64,000 bases of DNA, from contig JARYIJ010000001.1 in the NCBI GenBank assembly GCA_029980465.1, forward strand, positions 2,801,501 to 2,865,500, written 5' to 3'. A program made the translations under genes and the position numbers. This stretch comes from Pseudolabrys sp. Its GTDB lineage: Bacteria; Pseudomonadota; Alphaproteobacteria; Rhizobiales; Xanthobacteraceae. Of this stretch, positions 34,008 through 42,889 are shown piece after piece. Position 1 is the stretch's first letter. Each line of letters opens with the position of its first letter. The notes below the pieces were generated by a model. That model saw only the letters and a program-made list of their open reading frames with translations. It was not told the origin of the DNA and made no database searches.

Positions 34008-34598
34008 ATGGCGAAGACAGGGCAAGGCAGCCTTGAGGCGATCTCCGCATCGCTGCCCCGCGACGGCCGCAAGGGGCCGCCGCCGGTCCACCTCTGGAAT
34101 CCACCGTTCTGCGGTGACATCGACATGCGAATCGCTGCGGATGGCACCTGGTTCTACATGAAGACGCCGATCGGGCGGCTTCCCTTGGTCAAGTTGTTCG
34201 CCTCGGTGCTCAAGCGCGAAGATGACAAATATTTTCTGGTTACGCCTGTCGAGAAGGTCGGCATTACCGTCGATGATGCGCCATTCATCGCAGTCGAGAT
34301 GAAGGCTGAAACGGGCAAGGAGTGCGACACGCTGAAGTTCCGTACCAATGTCGACGACTGGGTGGATTGCGGGCCCGATCATCCTCTCCGGTTCGAGCCG
34401 GAGGAAAACACGGGTGGCCTCAAGCCTTACCTCCATGTCCGCCGCGGCCTTTGGGCGCGGGTGACGCGAGCGTTGTTCTACGATCTCGTCGAGCGCGGGG
34501 AGGAGCGCGTGGTCGAGGGTCGCGACGTCTTCGGTGTTGCCTCGGCTGGCGCGTTCTACGTGATGGCCGATGCCAGCGCGGTGCGGGAGTTCGCCTGA
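34008..34598 (+). CDS. DUF1285 domain protein
   Basis: A 196-residue protein with the DUF1285 blocks PPVHLWNPPFCGDIDMRI, WFYMKTPIGRLPLVKLFASVL and DVFGVASAGAFYVM. Function is not known. It starts 200 bp from the divergent moxR gene and its stop overlaps the ATG of the CoA pyrophosphatase (ATGA), a synteny usual in this order. Confidence 0.9.
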   Translation: MAKTGQGSLEAISASLPRDGRKGPPPVHLWNPPFCGDIDMRIAADGTWFYMKTPIGRLPLVKLFASVLKREDDKYFLVTPVEKVGITVDDAPFIAVEMKAETGKECDTLKFRTNVDDWVDCGPDHPLRFEPEENTGGLKPYLHVRRGLWARVTRALFYDLVERGEERVVEGRDVFGVASAGAFYVMADASAVREFA

Positions 34599-35251
34599 TG
34601 CAGGATGCCGACGCGGCGCTTGACTCCGAAACCTTTTTCGCGCGGGTGCGTCAGCGCCTCGATCTCGAGGTGCCGGCCGGTCTCACCGATCCGGCCATAA
34701 CGCCGCGCCGCGGCGATCACGATGTCGATCTCGTGATGGCGAAGATCGCCATGGTGCGCCCCATTCGTCCGGCTGCCGTGCTGGTGCCGATCGTCAACCG
34801 CGAGGTGCCGACCGTGCTGCTGACGCAGCGCGCCGCGCATCTCAACGAGCATTCCGGCCAGGTCTCGTTCCCCGGCGGCAAGATCGAAGCGGGCGAGACG
34901 CCTCGCGAGGGGGCATTGCGCGAAGCCGAGGAAGAGATCGGCTTGAGCCGCAGCGCCGTCGAGCCGCTCGGTTATCTCGACCTCTACATGACCACGCTCG
35001 GCTATCGCATCGTGCCGGTGATTGCCCGCATCACGCCGCCGTTCGACCTCGCCCTCAACAAGTCGGAGGTGGATGAAACCTTCGAGGTGCCGCTCGCCTT
35101 TCTGATGGAGCCGAAAAATCTCCAGCGTCATTCTCGCGAATGGCAGGGCCTGACGCGCAGCTACTACGCGATCCCGTTCGAGCAGCGCTACATCTGGGGC
35201 GTCACCGCGGGTATTCTGCGCAACCTCTACGAACGGATTGTCCGCGAATGA
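34598..35251 (+). CDS. CoA pyrophosphatase (Nudix)
   Basis: A 217-residue Nudix enzyme of the NudL/CoAse group. AAVLVPIVNREVPTVLLTQRA and HLNEHSGQVSFPGGKIEAGE are the CoA-specific UPF0035-like stretch. The Nudix box GGKIEAGETPREGALREAEEEIGL is complete. It hydrolyses CoA or its derivatives to phosphopantetheine and ADP. The original ATGA overlap with the DUF6111 gene has been split by a repeat insertion (35243-35339), yet the stop codon here is unchanged. Confidence 0.92.
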   Translation: MQDADAALDSETFFARVRQRLDLEVPAGLTDPAITPRRGDHDVDLVMAKIAMVRPIRPAAVLVPIVNREVPTVLLTQRAAHLNEHSGQVSFPGGKIEAGETPREGALREAEEEIGLSRSAVEPLGYLDLYMTTLGYRIVPVIARITPPFDLALNKSEVDETFEVPLAFLMEPKNLQRHSREWQGLTRSYYAIPFEQRYIWGVTAGILRNLYERIVRE

Positions 35252-35339
35252 TCCGGCCGACAATCTATCGCGTGGAAAGATGGGTCGCCGGGTCAAGCCC
35301 GACGATGACAGCGGGGGAAAATCGCGAATGATCCGGCCG
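35243..35339. repeat. REP-type insertion flanked by a 17-bp direct duplication
   Basis: CGCGAATGATCCGGCCG occurs at 35243-35259 and again at 35323-35339. The 63 bp between includes the half-REP GGGTCGCCGGGTCAAGCCCG and GACGATGACAGCGGGGG. The duplicated piece contains the overlapping stop and start codons (ATGA) of the Nudix and DUF6111 genes, so both kept their signals. Confidence 0.85.
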
Positions 35340-35591
35340 CTGTTCACCGAGGTTCTGCTGTTCCTGGCGCCGTTCGCCCTCTACGCCGCGTTTCTGTGGG
35401 CGACCAAAAACGAGATCGTCCATCCGGACCACTGGCCGGTCTCGCGCATCGTGACGCTGACGATCGTCGCGCTGCTGCTTGTGCTCGGCAGCTTCCTTTA
35501 TTTCGCCAATTACACCGGGGCACCGATCGGCGCGACGTACGAGCCCGCGCATATGGAAAACGGCAAGTTCGTGCCGGGGCGGACGCGCTAA
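35328..35591 (+). CDS. DUF6111 family small membrane protein
   Basis: An 87-residue protein with two membrane helices (LFTEVLLFLAPFALYAAFLW and IVTLTIVALLLVLGSFLYFA) and a short periplasmic or cytoplasmic tail (GATYEPAHMENGKFVPGR). It always sits between the CoA pyrophosphatase and CCA genes in this order. The ATG at 35328 lies in the second copy of the 17-bp duplication. A 27-codon frame from the first copy (35248) ends exactly on this ATG, so coupling could persist. Confidence 0.85.
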   Translation: MIRPLFTEVLLFLAPFALYAAFLWATKNEIVHPDHWPVSRIVTLTIVALLLVLGSFLYFANYTGAPIGATYEPAHMENGKFVPGRTR

Positions 35592-36820
35592 TGATGCTGC
35601 CGCGCATCGAGGCTTCGTGGCTGTCCGGCGGCCCACTGCCGCGGCTTTTGCAGGTGCTCGACGGCGATGGCGAAGAGGCACGCGTCGTCGGCGGCGCGGT
35701 CCGCAATGCGTTGCTCGGCGAGCCGATCGCCGAAATCGACGTTGCCACCACGGCGCGGCCCGACGAGATGATGCGGCGCGTCACCGCGGCGAAGTTCAAG
35801 GCAGTGCCGACCGGTATCGAGCACGGCACGGTCACGGTCATCGTTGACGGCGCGCCGTTCGAGGTGACGACGCTGCGCCATGATGTCGAAACTGACGGCC
35901 GTCACGCCAAGGTGGCGTTCGGCCGCGACTGGAAAGCCGACGCCGAACGCCGCGATTTCACGATGAACGCATTGTCGGCGGCGCGCGACGGCGTCGTGCA
36001 TGATTACGTCGGCGGCCTCGAAGATCTTGCCGCACGACGTGTCCGCTTCATCGGCGAACCACGCCGGCGCATCGAGGAAGACTATCTGCGTATCCTGCGC
36101 TTCTTCCGGTTCAATGCGGCCTATGGCGAGGGGGTGCTCGATCCGGAGGGGCTCCACGCCTGCATCGTAAGCCGCGCCGGGCTCGCGCAGTTGTCGCGCG
36201 AGCGCGTGCGCATGGAGCTTGTGAAACTGCTGGTGGCGCGCCGCGCGACGCCGGTTCTCCAGGTCATGGCCGATACCGGGCTGCTCCCGACGCTGCTCAA
36301 GGGTGTGCCGAATGTCGTGCACTTTGCGACGATGACCGGACTTGAAGCGGCGTTGTCGCAACGCCCCGATGCGATGCGGCGTCTGGCGGCACTGACGGTC
36401 CTTGTCGTCGAAGATGCCGACCGGCTGCATCAGGTGCTGCGGCTCTCGAATGATGAACACGCCCGCCTTGCGGCGATGGCGGCGGGGTGGCGGGCATTTT
36501 CTCCGGCGATGAGCGGCCCGACGCAGCACGCGTCGCTCTACCGGGCGCGCGACGACTTCACCGCCCAGGTCATGCTGGCCTGGGTGCGCGCGGGTGCGCC
36601 GTCGAACGCCCAGGCCTGGCATGCATTGTTCGAACTCCCACGCCGGTGGCCGGTCCCGGTTTTCCCGCTCAAGGCGGCTGATTTGATGGCGCGCGGCGTC
36701 GAGAAGGGGGCCCGCCTGGGGGTGGCACTAAAGGCCGCGGAACAGGCCTGGATTGAAGCCGATTTCCCATCGGCGCCCGCAAAAATCGCCGCCATTGCGG
36801 ACGCCGCGGCACGGCGCTGA
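35591..36820 (+). CDS. cca: CCA tRNA nucleotidyltransferase
   Basis: A 409-residue class II nucleotidyltransferase that adds or repairs the CCA end of tRNAs (or a polyA polymerase of the same family). VVGGAVRNALLG is the nucleotide-binding loop, followed by AEIDVATTARPDEMM, where the first metal carboxylate of the usual DxD is Glu. RRDFTMNALS and GEPRRRIEEDYLRILRFFRF mark the neck. The ATG shares one base with the DUF6111 stop (TAATG). tRNA-Met here encodes its CCA, so repair is the likely role for such tRNAs. Confidence 0.92.
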   Translation: MMLPRIEASWLSGGPLPRLLQVLDGDGEEARVVGGAVRNALLGEPIAEIDVATTARPDEMMRRVTAAKFKAVPTGIEHGTVTVIVDGAPFEVTTLRHDVETDGRHAKVAFGRDWKADAERRDFTMNALSAARDGVVHDYVGGLEDLAARRVRFIGEPRRRIEEDYLRILRFFRFNAAYGEGVLDPEGLHACIVSRAGLAQLSRERVRMELVKLLVARRATPVLQVMADTGLLPTLLKGVPNVVHFATMTGLEAALSQRPDAMRRLAALTVLVVEDADRLHQVLRLSNDEHARLAAMAAGWRAFSPAMSGPTQHASLYRARDDFTAQVMLAWVRAGAPSNAQAWHALFELPRRWPVPVFPLKAADLMARGVEKGARLGVALKAAEQAWIEADFPSAPAKIAAIADAAARR

Positions 36821-36859
36821 CACCTCCCTTTGGTGCAGTTTGGCGCTACATTGGGAGGC

Positions 36860-37111
36860 ATGACGGCGATCAAACGGCCAGCCGATATTGCCGCCCGCAT
36901 GGCGGCGGCCCGAACCCGGCGCGATCCGGCGCGGAACGACGGCTTCCGGCGCGACACCTATACGCTGCCGCGAGAAGAGGCGCGCGCGAAGGCGCGGGAC
37001 GTGTTCTCGCGTTATCCGAAGGCCGCCTACATGACCGAGATCGAGCGCTGGCGCGTCCTGCCCGACGACCGCATCGAGTTCACGATGCGGCGGCTGTCCA
37101 GCGCGGACTAA
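36860..37111 (+). CDS. Small basic protein of unknown function
   Basis: An 83-residue Arg/Ala-rich protein (MTAIKRPADIAARMAAARTR, DTYTLPREEARAKARDVFSR) ending FTMRRLSSAD. I do not recognise a named domain. It is 39 bp after cca in the same direction. The ATG at 36860 follows a GGGAGGC site, which supports translation. Confidence 0.65.
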   Translation: MTAIKRPADIAARMAAARTRRDPARNDGFRRDTYTLPREEARAKARDVFSRYPKAAYMTEIERWRVLPDDRIEFTMRRLSSAD

Positions 37112-37160
37112 TCCACCGCGTAAATTGCGGTTTGTCCGCGTTCGCGTATGACACCGCGCT

Positions 37161-37919
37161 GTGACTCTTCTCGCCGGTTTCTCCGATATTTCGGTCTGGC
37201 AGCTTGTCGCCGTCGGTGTGGTGGCCCTGATCGCGAACTTCATCGGCGGCATCGCCGGCTATGGCAGTGGCGCGCTACTGCCGCTCGTTCTCGTGCCGAT
37301 GGTCGGGGCCGCGCCTGTCGTGCCGATCATCGCCATTTCGGCGCTGTTCTCGAACGTCAGCCGCGTTCTCGCCTATCACGCTCATGCCGAATGGCGGCGC
37401 GGCCTCATTGCGGTCGTGGCGGCGACGCCAACCTGCATCCTGGGCGCCTGGGGCTACACGAAACTGACTGGCACCGGCGCGGCCATCGTGATCGGAGGCA
37501 TGCTCATCCTCAGCGTGCCGCTCCGCCGTCTGCTCAAGCGCCATGGAGTGCACGTCAATGACGCCGGCCTCGCTCTCGGCGCGGTCGGCTACGGGGTGCT
37601 CGTCGGCGGCACAGCCGGATCCGGCGTCGTTATGCTGTCGCTGCTGATGGCCGCCGGGCTTCAGGGCGCCGCCGTGATTTCGACCGACGCGATCGTGTCG
37701 ATCTTTGTCGGGACGGTGAAGGTATCGGTATTCGGGGTGAACGGCGTCCTGACGACACAGGTTATCGCGTTCGGGCTGCTGATCGGCCTGTTGGCGATTC
37801 CCGGGCCTTTCCTGGCGCGCGCATTTCTCGCGCGCATCCCGGTGCACTTCCACACGGCGATTCTCGACGCCGTCGTGCTGGCCGGCGGCGCCATGCTGTT
37901 GATCGACGTGCTGCGTTAG
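37161..37919 (+). CDS. TauE/SafE family permease
   Basis: A 252-residue membrane protein with about eight helices and the internal repeat typical of TauE/SafE (formerly DUF81): ALIANFIGGIAGYGSGALLP and LVGGTAGSGVVMLSLLMAAG. Family members are predicted exporters of sulfite or organosulfonates. Start is a GTG at 37161. It converges on the enolase-superfamily gene. No sulfur-metabolism gene is near, so the substrate is open. Confidence 0.9.
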   Translation: MTLLAGFSDISVWQLVAVGVVALIANFIGGIAGYGSGALLPLVLVPMVGAAPVVPIIAISALFSNVSRVLAYHAHAEWRRGLIAVVAATPTCILGAWGYTKLTGTGAAIVIGGMLILSVPLRRLLKRHGVHVNDAGLALGAVGYGVLVGGTAGSGVVMLSLLMAAGLQGAAVISTDAIVSIFVGTVKVSVFGVNGVLTTQVIAFGLLIGLLAIPGPFLARAFLARIPVHFHTAILDAVVLAGGAMLLIDVLR

Positions 37920-37942
37920 GCGTTTGCGGCGCGTGATAAGCG

Positions 37943-39076
37943 TTAAACGGCGACGCTGAAGCGTTCGATCGCCGCGCGGTCGATCTCGATGCCGAGTCCA
38001 GGGCCGTCCGGGATCGCCACGACGCCGCGCCGATGCTCCAGCGGTGTGGTGAGCACGGCCTGGCGGAAGGGATGTTCGGAGCGGTCGAACTCCAGCATCG
38101 GCTCGAGCGGCGTATGCCGCGGCGGGGAGTGCGGCAACACCGCCAGCAATTGAAGCGCCGCCGCGAGGCCCACGCCGCAGCCCCAGACATGCGGGACGTA
38201 ACGCACGCCAAATGCGGTCGCCATGTCGGCGATCTTCTTGCACTCGGAGAGGCCGCCGGCCCCGCCAGTGTCCGGCTGGATGATGTCCATGGCGCGCCGG
38301 GTCAGCACGTCGCGAAAACCCCAGCGGGTGAATTCGCATTCGCCGCCGGCGACTGGGATCGGCTGGCCGCGCCGGACCTCAATGTACGAGCCGAGATCGT
38401 CGGGGACGACCGGCTCCTCGAACCAGCCGATATCGAGCGGAGCGACGCGCCGGCCGAGTTCGATCGCTTCCAGTGCATCGAAACCGTGATTGGCGTCGAG
38501 CATCAGGCCGGTGTCCGGACCGATCGCCTCGCGCACCGCGCGGATCAGCTTCTCGTCCTCCTTGACGCCGAAGCCGATCTTGAGCTTGACCGCGGAGAAG
38601 CCTTCGCTGACGTAGCCCCTTACCTCGCGAACGATGTAGTCGAGCGGATCGCCGTTGCGCAGCCGATAGGTGCCCGTGGCGTAAGCGCGCACCTCGCGGC
38701 GGAGCGGCCCGCCCATCAACACATGAACCGGCGTCTCGAAGTGGCGGCCCTTGAGGTCCCACAGCGCGATGTCGATGCCCGAGATAGCATTGACGACGAG
38801 GCCCTTTTGGCCGGAGTCACGAAACTTGTTGTAGAGCTGCAGCCATAGCGCGTCGGTGGCGAGCGGGTCCTTGCCGATCAGTTCGGACGCCATCGCCCTG
38901 ACGACAGGCGCATTGAGGCGCGCCGGCCCGTAGCACTCACCCCAGCCGGTGACGCCGTCCTCGGCGACGACCTCCACGAGGCATGAGCCACGCGTATCCG
39001 TCGCGTTGAAGCTCCAGCCGAACGGCTCCGACAGCCTGGCTTCGAGAACGTGGGCGTGAATCTGGGCGATACGCAT
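37943..39076 (-). CDS. Mandelate racemase/muconate lactonizing enzyme family protein
   Basis: A 377-residue enolase-superfamily enzyme. Active-site landmarks: AVKLKIGFG (Lys of KxK), LMLDANHGFD (metal Asp), GWFEEPVVPDD (metal Glu), VAGGECEFT (metal Glu), IIQPDTGGAGGLSE and VPHVWGCGVG (His of the MR type). It abstracts a proton alpha to a carboxylate; acid-sugar dehydration or racemisation is likely. AAGGAGG precedes the ATG. The MITE-like element starts 13 bp upstream of that ATG, so the promoter must lie inside or beyond the element. Confidence 0.9.
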   Translation of the reverse strand: MRIAQIHAHVLEARLSEPFGWSFNATDTRGSCLVEVVAEDGVTGWGECYGPARLNAPVVRAMASELIGKDPLATDALWLQLYNKFRDSGQKGLVVNAISGIDIALWDLKGRHFETPVHVLMGGPLRREVRAYATGTYRLRNGDPLDYIVREVRGYVSEGFSAVKLKIGFGVKEDEKLIRAVREAIGPDTGLMLDANHGFDALEAIELGRRVAPLDIGWFEEPVVPDDLGSYIEVRRGQPIPVAGGECEFTRWGFRDVLTRRAMDIIQPDTGGAGGLSECKKIADMATAFGVRYVPHVWGCGVGLAAALQLLAVLPHSPPRHTPLEPMLEFDRSEHPFRQAVLTTPLEHRRGVVAIPDGPGLGIEIDRAAIERFSVAV

Positions 39077-39088
39077 CGGGCCTCCTTA

Positions 39089-39393
39089 CAGTCTGACCTG
39101 AAATGATTACGAGTTTTCAACCTCGTGTCCCGGGCGCAGCATCGCAAGTCGGATTTATCCGACTTGCGCATTACAAAGACGTGGCGAAAGTCGGGTAGAC
39201 CCGACTTTCGCTGTGAAACGATGCGCTGCAGACCCGGGACCCCGCTTTCTTTGCATATAACCGGGGTCCCGGCTCTGCGGTGCACCACTTCCCCATAGTG
39301 CGTCGAAGACGCGCGTAAACGCGCTGATGGCTCGTGCTGCACCGCGTCCGGGACACGCCGTTGATTTTGACGGGTTCTTTTCGAGTCAGACTG
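39089..39393. mobile_element. MITE-like element, copy 1 (305 bp)
   Basis: Ends CAGTCTGAC (39089-39097) and GTCAGACTG (39385-39393) are perfect 9-bp inverted repeats. TTA flanks both sides (39086-39088 and 39394-39396), a 3-bp target duplication. Inside are nested palindromes: GTGTCCCGGGCGCAG against CGTCCGGGACAC and GACCCGGGACCCCG against CCGGGGTCCCGG. This copy has two extra hairpins (AGTCGGATTTATCCGACTT and GAAAGTCGGGTAGACCCGACTTTC, given in outline). It has no gene. It accounts for the whole 317-bp gap. Confidence 0.82.
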
Positions 39394-40287
39394 TTACGGC
39401 CATTTCACCACGGGCGGCATAGATGACAGAATGGAGTCGACATTGCCGCCGGTCTTGAGGCCGAAGATCGTGCCGCGGTCGTAAAGCAGGTTGAATTCGA
39501 CGTAGCGGCCGCGACGCACGAGCTGTTCTTCGCGCTGCGCGTCGGTCCACGGTTTGGCGAAATTGGCGCGCACCAGTTTCGGATAGATGTCGAGGAAGGC
39601 GCGGCCGACATCCTGAGTGAAGGCAAAGCTCTCGTCCCAGCCGGCCTCGAGATAGTCGTAGAAAATGCCGCCGATGCCACGCATTTCGTTACGATGCTTG
39701 AGGAAGAAATAGTCGTCACACCACGTCTTGTATTTCTCGTAGGGCGCGACCGCCGCATGCGCGTCGCAGGCGGATTTCATCGCGGCATGAAACGCGATCG
39801 TGTCGGGATCGGTTTGCGTGCGCCGCGCGTCGAGCACGGGTGTGAGGTCGGCGCCGCCGCCGAACCAGGACTTGGTCGTCACGACAAAGCGGGTGTTCAT
39901 GTGCACGGCCGGCACGTTCGGATTGTGCAGGTGCGCGATCAGCGAGATGCCGGACGCCCAGAAACGGGGATCGGCATCGGCGCCCGGAATGTCCTTGCGG
40001 AATTCGGGAGCGAATTCGCCGAAGACGGTCGAGCAATGCACCCCGACCTTCTCGAAGACGCGCCCCCTCATCATCGCCGTCACGCCGCCGCCGCCATCCC
40101 TGCCTGTGTGGTCCCTGCGCTGCCATGGCGTGCGGACAAAACGGCCCGGTGCGATGCCGGCGTGCCAGTCCGCGGTCGGCGCCTCGTCCTCGAGTCGCTC
40201 GAACGCGGCGCAGATGTCGTCGCGCAGGCGTTCGAACCAGCTCCGTGCGAGCGCCTTGCGGGCCTCAAGCTGACCGGCGTCCATCAT
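39394..40287 (-). CDS. hemF: Oxygen-dependent coproporphyrinogen III oxidase HemF
   Basis: HemF turns coproporphyrinogen III to protoporphyrinogen IX in heme synthesis. The 297-residue protein has all family blocks: [112 protein letters not shown]. Three ATGs are close (40296, 40287, 40284); I use 40287, which has GGGGA just before it. The TAA stop is the TTA target duplicated by the MITE-like element. It lies downstream of trmL. Confidence 0.95.
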   Translation of the reverse strand: MMDAGQLEARKALARSWFERLRDDICAAFERLEDEAPTADWHAGIAPGRFVRTPWQRRDHTGRDGGGGVTAMMRGRVFEKVGVHCSTVFGEFAPEFRKDIPGADADPRFWASGISLIAHLHNPNVPAVHMNTRFVVTTKSWFGGGADLTPVLDARRTQTDPDTIAFHAAMKSACDAHAAVAPYEKYKTWCDDYFFLKHRNEMRGIGGIFYDYLEAGWDESFAFTQDVGRAFLDIYPKLVRANFAKPWTDAQREEQLVRRGRYVEFNLLYDRGTIFGLKTGGNVDSILSSMPPVVKWP

Positions 40288-40353
40288 GGTCCCCATTAGA
40301 TCATAATTGCCGGCGCTCGATAGCGTGCCGCCACGTCCGCAAATTGACATGAA

Positions 40354-40812
40354 TCAGGGAAAACCGCCGGTCTGCCGCAGAGCCTCGGCCGCGGCGATGG
40401 CGGCGCTGACGGCGACATTGAGCGAGCGCAGACCCTCGCGCATCGGGATCCGCACCCTGGCGTCGGCGGTCGCGTGGATCTCCTGCGGCACACCGGCACT
40501 TTCGCGGCCGAATAACAGGATGTCGCCGTCCTGAAACCGGAAATCGAGGAAACTTTGACTCGCTCGGGTCGTCAAAAGGACGAGCCGGGAGCGACTCGTT
40601 CGGCGCCAGTCCTCGAACGCCGCCCAGTCGAGGTGGCGCGTCAGGGCGACATGATCGAGATAGTCCATCCCAGCGCGGCGGAATGTGCGGTCGCTCGCCG
40701 GAAAGCCGGCCGGCTCAATGATGTGCGCGGAGAGGCCGAGACAGGCACAAAGCCGGAGAATCGTTCCGGTGTTTTGCGCAATATCCGGCTGATAGAGGGC
40801 GATGCCGATCAT
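40354..40812 (-). CDS. trmL: tRNA (cytidine(34)-2'-O)-methyltransferase TrmL
   Basis: A 152-residue SPOUT (trefoil-knot) methyltransferase that modifies the wobble base of tRNA-Leu. Motifs: ALYQPDIAQNTGTILRLC (motif 1), DILLFGRESAGVP (motif 2) and VRIPMREGLRSLNVAVS with AAIAAAEALRQ (motif 3, SAM site). The ATG at 40812 (MIGIALYQPD) is chosen; the 31-residue extension upstream is not family-like. It is divergent from petA. Confidence 0.94.
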   Translation of the reverse strand: MIGIALYQPDIAQNTGTILRLCACLGLSAHIIEPAGFPASDRTFRRAGMDYLDHVALTRHLDWAAFEDWRRTSRSRLVLLTTRASQSFLDFRFQDGDILLFGRESAGVPQEIHATADARVRIPMREGLRSLNVAVSAAIAAAEALRQTGGFP

Positions 40813-41048
40813 GGTCGTGGCAAGTCTCGGTCCGCTTTGGTCCTTTTGTGCAACGATTTTGTGCGACTTTTCAGCGGGGGCGCCATAGCGGGCTTGCGCT
40901 CGCACCGCAAGGGTGCCAATAAAACCGCGTCGTTGCTGGGTCCTGCCTTTCGCAGGACGTCAGTCATCGGCCCATCCGCCGCCGTAGGACCAGGTCTCAT
41001 CGGCTTCACGCCGCGGATGGTTTGACCAGCCGGGGGAGAGGGCAGGAC

Positions 41049-41576
41049 GTGACGACCGTTTCTTCGGCGGACCATACGCGCCGCGATTTTCTTTACGTTG
41101 CCACCGGCGCCGTCGGCGCGGTGGGCGCCGCGGCGGTTCTGGTGCCGCTCATTTCTCAGATGAATCCCGATGCCTCGACAATCGCCGCCGGCGCGCCGAT
41201 CCAGGTCGACCTGTCTCCGATCGCCGATGGCCAGATCATCAAGGTATTCTGGCGCTCAAAGCCGGTCTTCATCTTCCACCGCACCAAGCACGACATCGAG
41301 CTGGCCCAGAAGGTTGACGTCAATTCGTTGCCGGATCCGGTGCCGGATTCCGAGCGAGTCCAGAAGGGTCACGAGCAGTGGCTGGTCGTGATCGGCATCT
41401 GCACACATCTCGGCTGCATTCCGCTGCCGCACCAGGGCGAGTTCGACGGCTGGTTCTGCCCGTGCCACGGCTCGCAGTACGATTCGGCTGGCCGCATCCG
41501 CAAGGGGCCGGCGCCGAAAAATCTCTATCTCCCGCCTTACAAGTTCGTGTCCGACACGAAGATCCAGATCGGCTAA
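41049..41576 (+). CDS. petA: Ubiquinol-cytochrome c reductase Rieske iron-sulfur subunit
   Basis: The Rieske subunit of complex III. The 175-residue protein starts with a twin-arginine segment (HTRRDFLYVATGAVGAVGAAA) that serves as uncleaved anchor. The [2Fe-2S] ligands are in CTHLGCIP and CPCHGSQYD. GTG at 41049 follows GGGGAGAGGGCAGG. It is the first gene of petABC; an upstream in-frame ATG is too far to be favoured. Confidence 0.96.
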   Translation: MTTVSSADHTRRDFLYVATGAVGAVGAAAVLVPLISQMNPDASTIAAGAPIQVDLSPIADGQIIKVFWRSKPVFIFHRTKHDIELAQKVDVNSLPDPVPDSERVQKGHEQWLVVIGICTHLGCIPLPHQGEFDGWFCPCHGSQYDSAGRIRKGPAPKNLYLPPYKFVSDTKIQIG

Positions 41577-41606
41577 CGCCAGTATCGACGCCAGCAAGGT
41601 TCAATC

Positions 41607-42872
41607 ATGAGCGGACATTCTACCTATCAGCCCAAAAGCGGCGCGATGAAGTGGCTGGAGCGCCGGTTGCCGATCGCGAGCCTCGTCCATTCGTCGTTCG
41701 TGGCTTATCCGACGCCCCGTAATCTGAACTACTGGTGGACGTTCGGCGGCATCCTGTCGTTCATGCTCGGGGTCCAGATCGTCACCGGCGTCGTGCTGGC
41801 GATGCACTACACCCCGCACGTCGATCTCGCCTTCAAGTCGGTCGAAGGCATCATGCGCGACGTCAACTACGGCTGGCTGCTGCGCTACCTGCACGCCAAC
41901 GGCGCCGCGATGTTCTTCCTCGCGGTTTATATCCACATCTTCCGCGGCATGTATTACGGCTCCTACAAGGAGCCGCGCGAGGTGCTGTGGATTCTCGGCG
42001 TCATCATCTATCTCCTGATGATGGCGACGGGCTTCATGGGTTACGTTCTGCCGTGGGGCCAGATGAGCTTCTGGGCTGCCACCGTCATCACCAACCTGTT
42101 CTCGGCCATTCCGCTGGTCGGCGACACGATCGTGACCTGGCTGTGGGGCGGCTATGCGGTCGGCAACCCGACGCTCAACCGGTTCTACTCGCTGCATTAT
42201 CTGCTGCCGTTCGTGATCGCCGGCGTGGTGGTGCTGCACGTCTGGGCGCTGCACGTCGCCGGCCAGAACAACCCGGCCGGCATCGAGCCGAAGACCGACA
42301 AGGACACTGTGCCGTTCACGCCTTACGCGACGGTGAAGGACGCCTTCTTTGTGGCGTGCTTCTGCGTCCTGTTCGCCTGGTTCGTGTTCTACATCCCGAA
42401 CTATCTCGGCCATGCCGACAACTACATTCCGGCCAATCCGGCGCAGACGCCGGCCGAGATCGTGCCCGAATGGTACTATCTGCCGTTCTACGCGATCCTG
42501 CGCTCGATCCCGAACAAGCTGCTCGGCGTCACCGCGCTGTTCTCGTCGATCCTGATCCTGGCGTTCCTGCCGTGGCTCGACACGTCGAAGGTCCGTTCGG
42601 CGCGCTATCGTCCGCTGTACCGACAGTTCTTCTGGCTGTTCGTGATCTCCGCCATCGGCCTTGGCTATCTTGGCTCGAAGCCGCCGGAAGGCATCTACGT
42701 GATCCTGTCGCGCATCCTCACACTCTACTACTTCGCTTACTTCATCATCGTGCTGCCGCTGCTCGGCTTCTTCGAGAAGACCAAGCCATTGCCGCACTCG
42801 ATCGCGGAATCGGTGCTCAAGGAAGGCGTGCCACTGGGCGCGTCCGCGCCGTCGTCCCGGGCCAAGGCGTGA
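41607..42872 (+). CDS. petB: Cytochrome b of complex III
   Basis: The 421-residue quinol-oxidising subunit with eight membrane helices. Heme b His pairs lie in [14 protein letters not shown] and [10 protein letters not shown] and in [10 protein letters not shown] and [11 protein letters not shown]. The Qo-site motif is [18 protein letters not shown]. It follows petA by 30 bp. Unlike fbcH of Bradyrhizobium, it ends before petC rather than being fused to it; petC is in another frame. Confidence 0.97.
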   Translation: MSGHSTYQPKSGAMKWLERRLPIASLVHSSFVAYPTPRNLNYWWTFGGILSFMLGVQIVTGVVLAMHYTPHVDLAFKSVEGIMRDVNYGWLLRYLHANGAAMFFLAVYIHIFRGMYYGSYKEPREVLWILGVIIYLLMMATGFMGYVLPWGQMSFWAATVITNLFSAIPLVGDTIVTWLWGGYAVGNPTLNRFYSLHYLLPFVIAGVVVLHVWALHVAGQNNPAGIEPKTDKDTVPFTPYATVKDAFFVACFCVLFAWFVFYIPNYLGHADNYIPANPAQTPAEIVPEWYYLPFYAILRSIPNKLLGVTALFSSILILAFLPWLDTSKVRSARYRPLYRQFFWLFVISAIGLGYLGSKPPEGIYVILSRILTLYYFAYFIIVLPLLGFFEKTKPLPHSIAESVLKEGVPLGASAPSSRAKA

Positions 42873-42889
42873 GCGGGAAGGGAACGAAC

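Noticed and set aside
35591..36820. CCA enzyme thought inactive because DxD reads E-I-D
   Set aside because: Glu can replace the first metal Asp in this family and all other motifs are intact; noted in the feature only.
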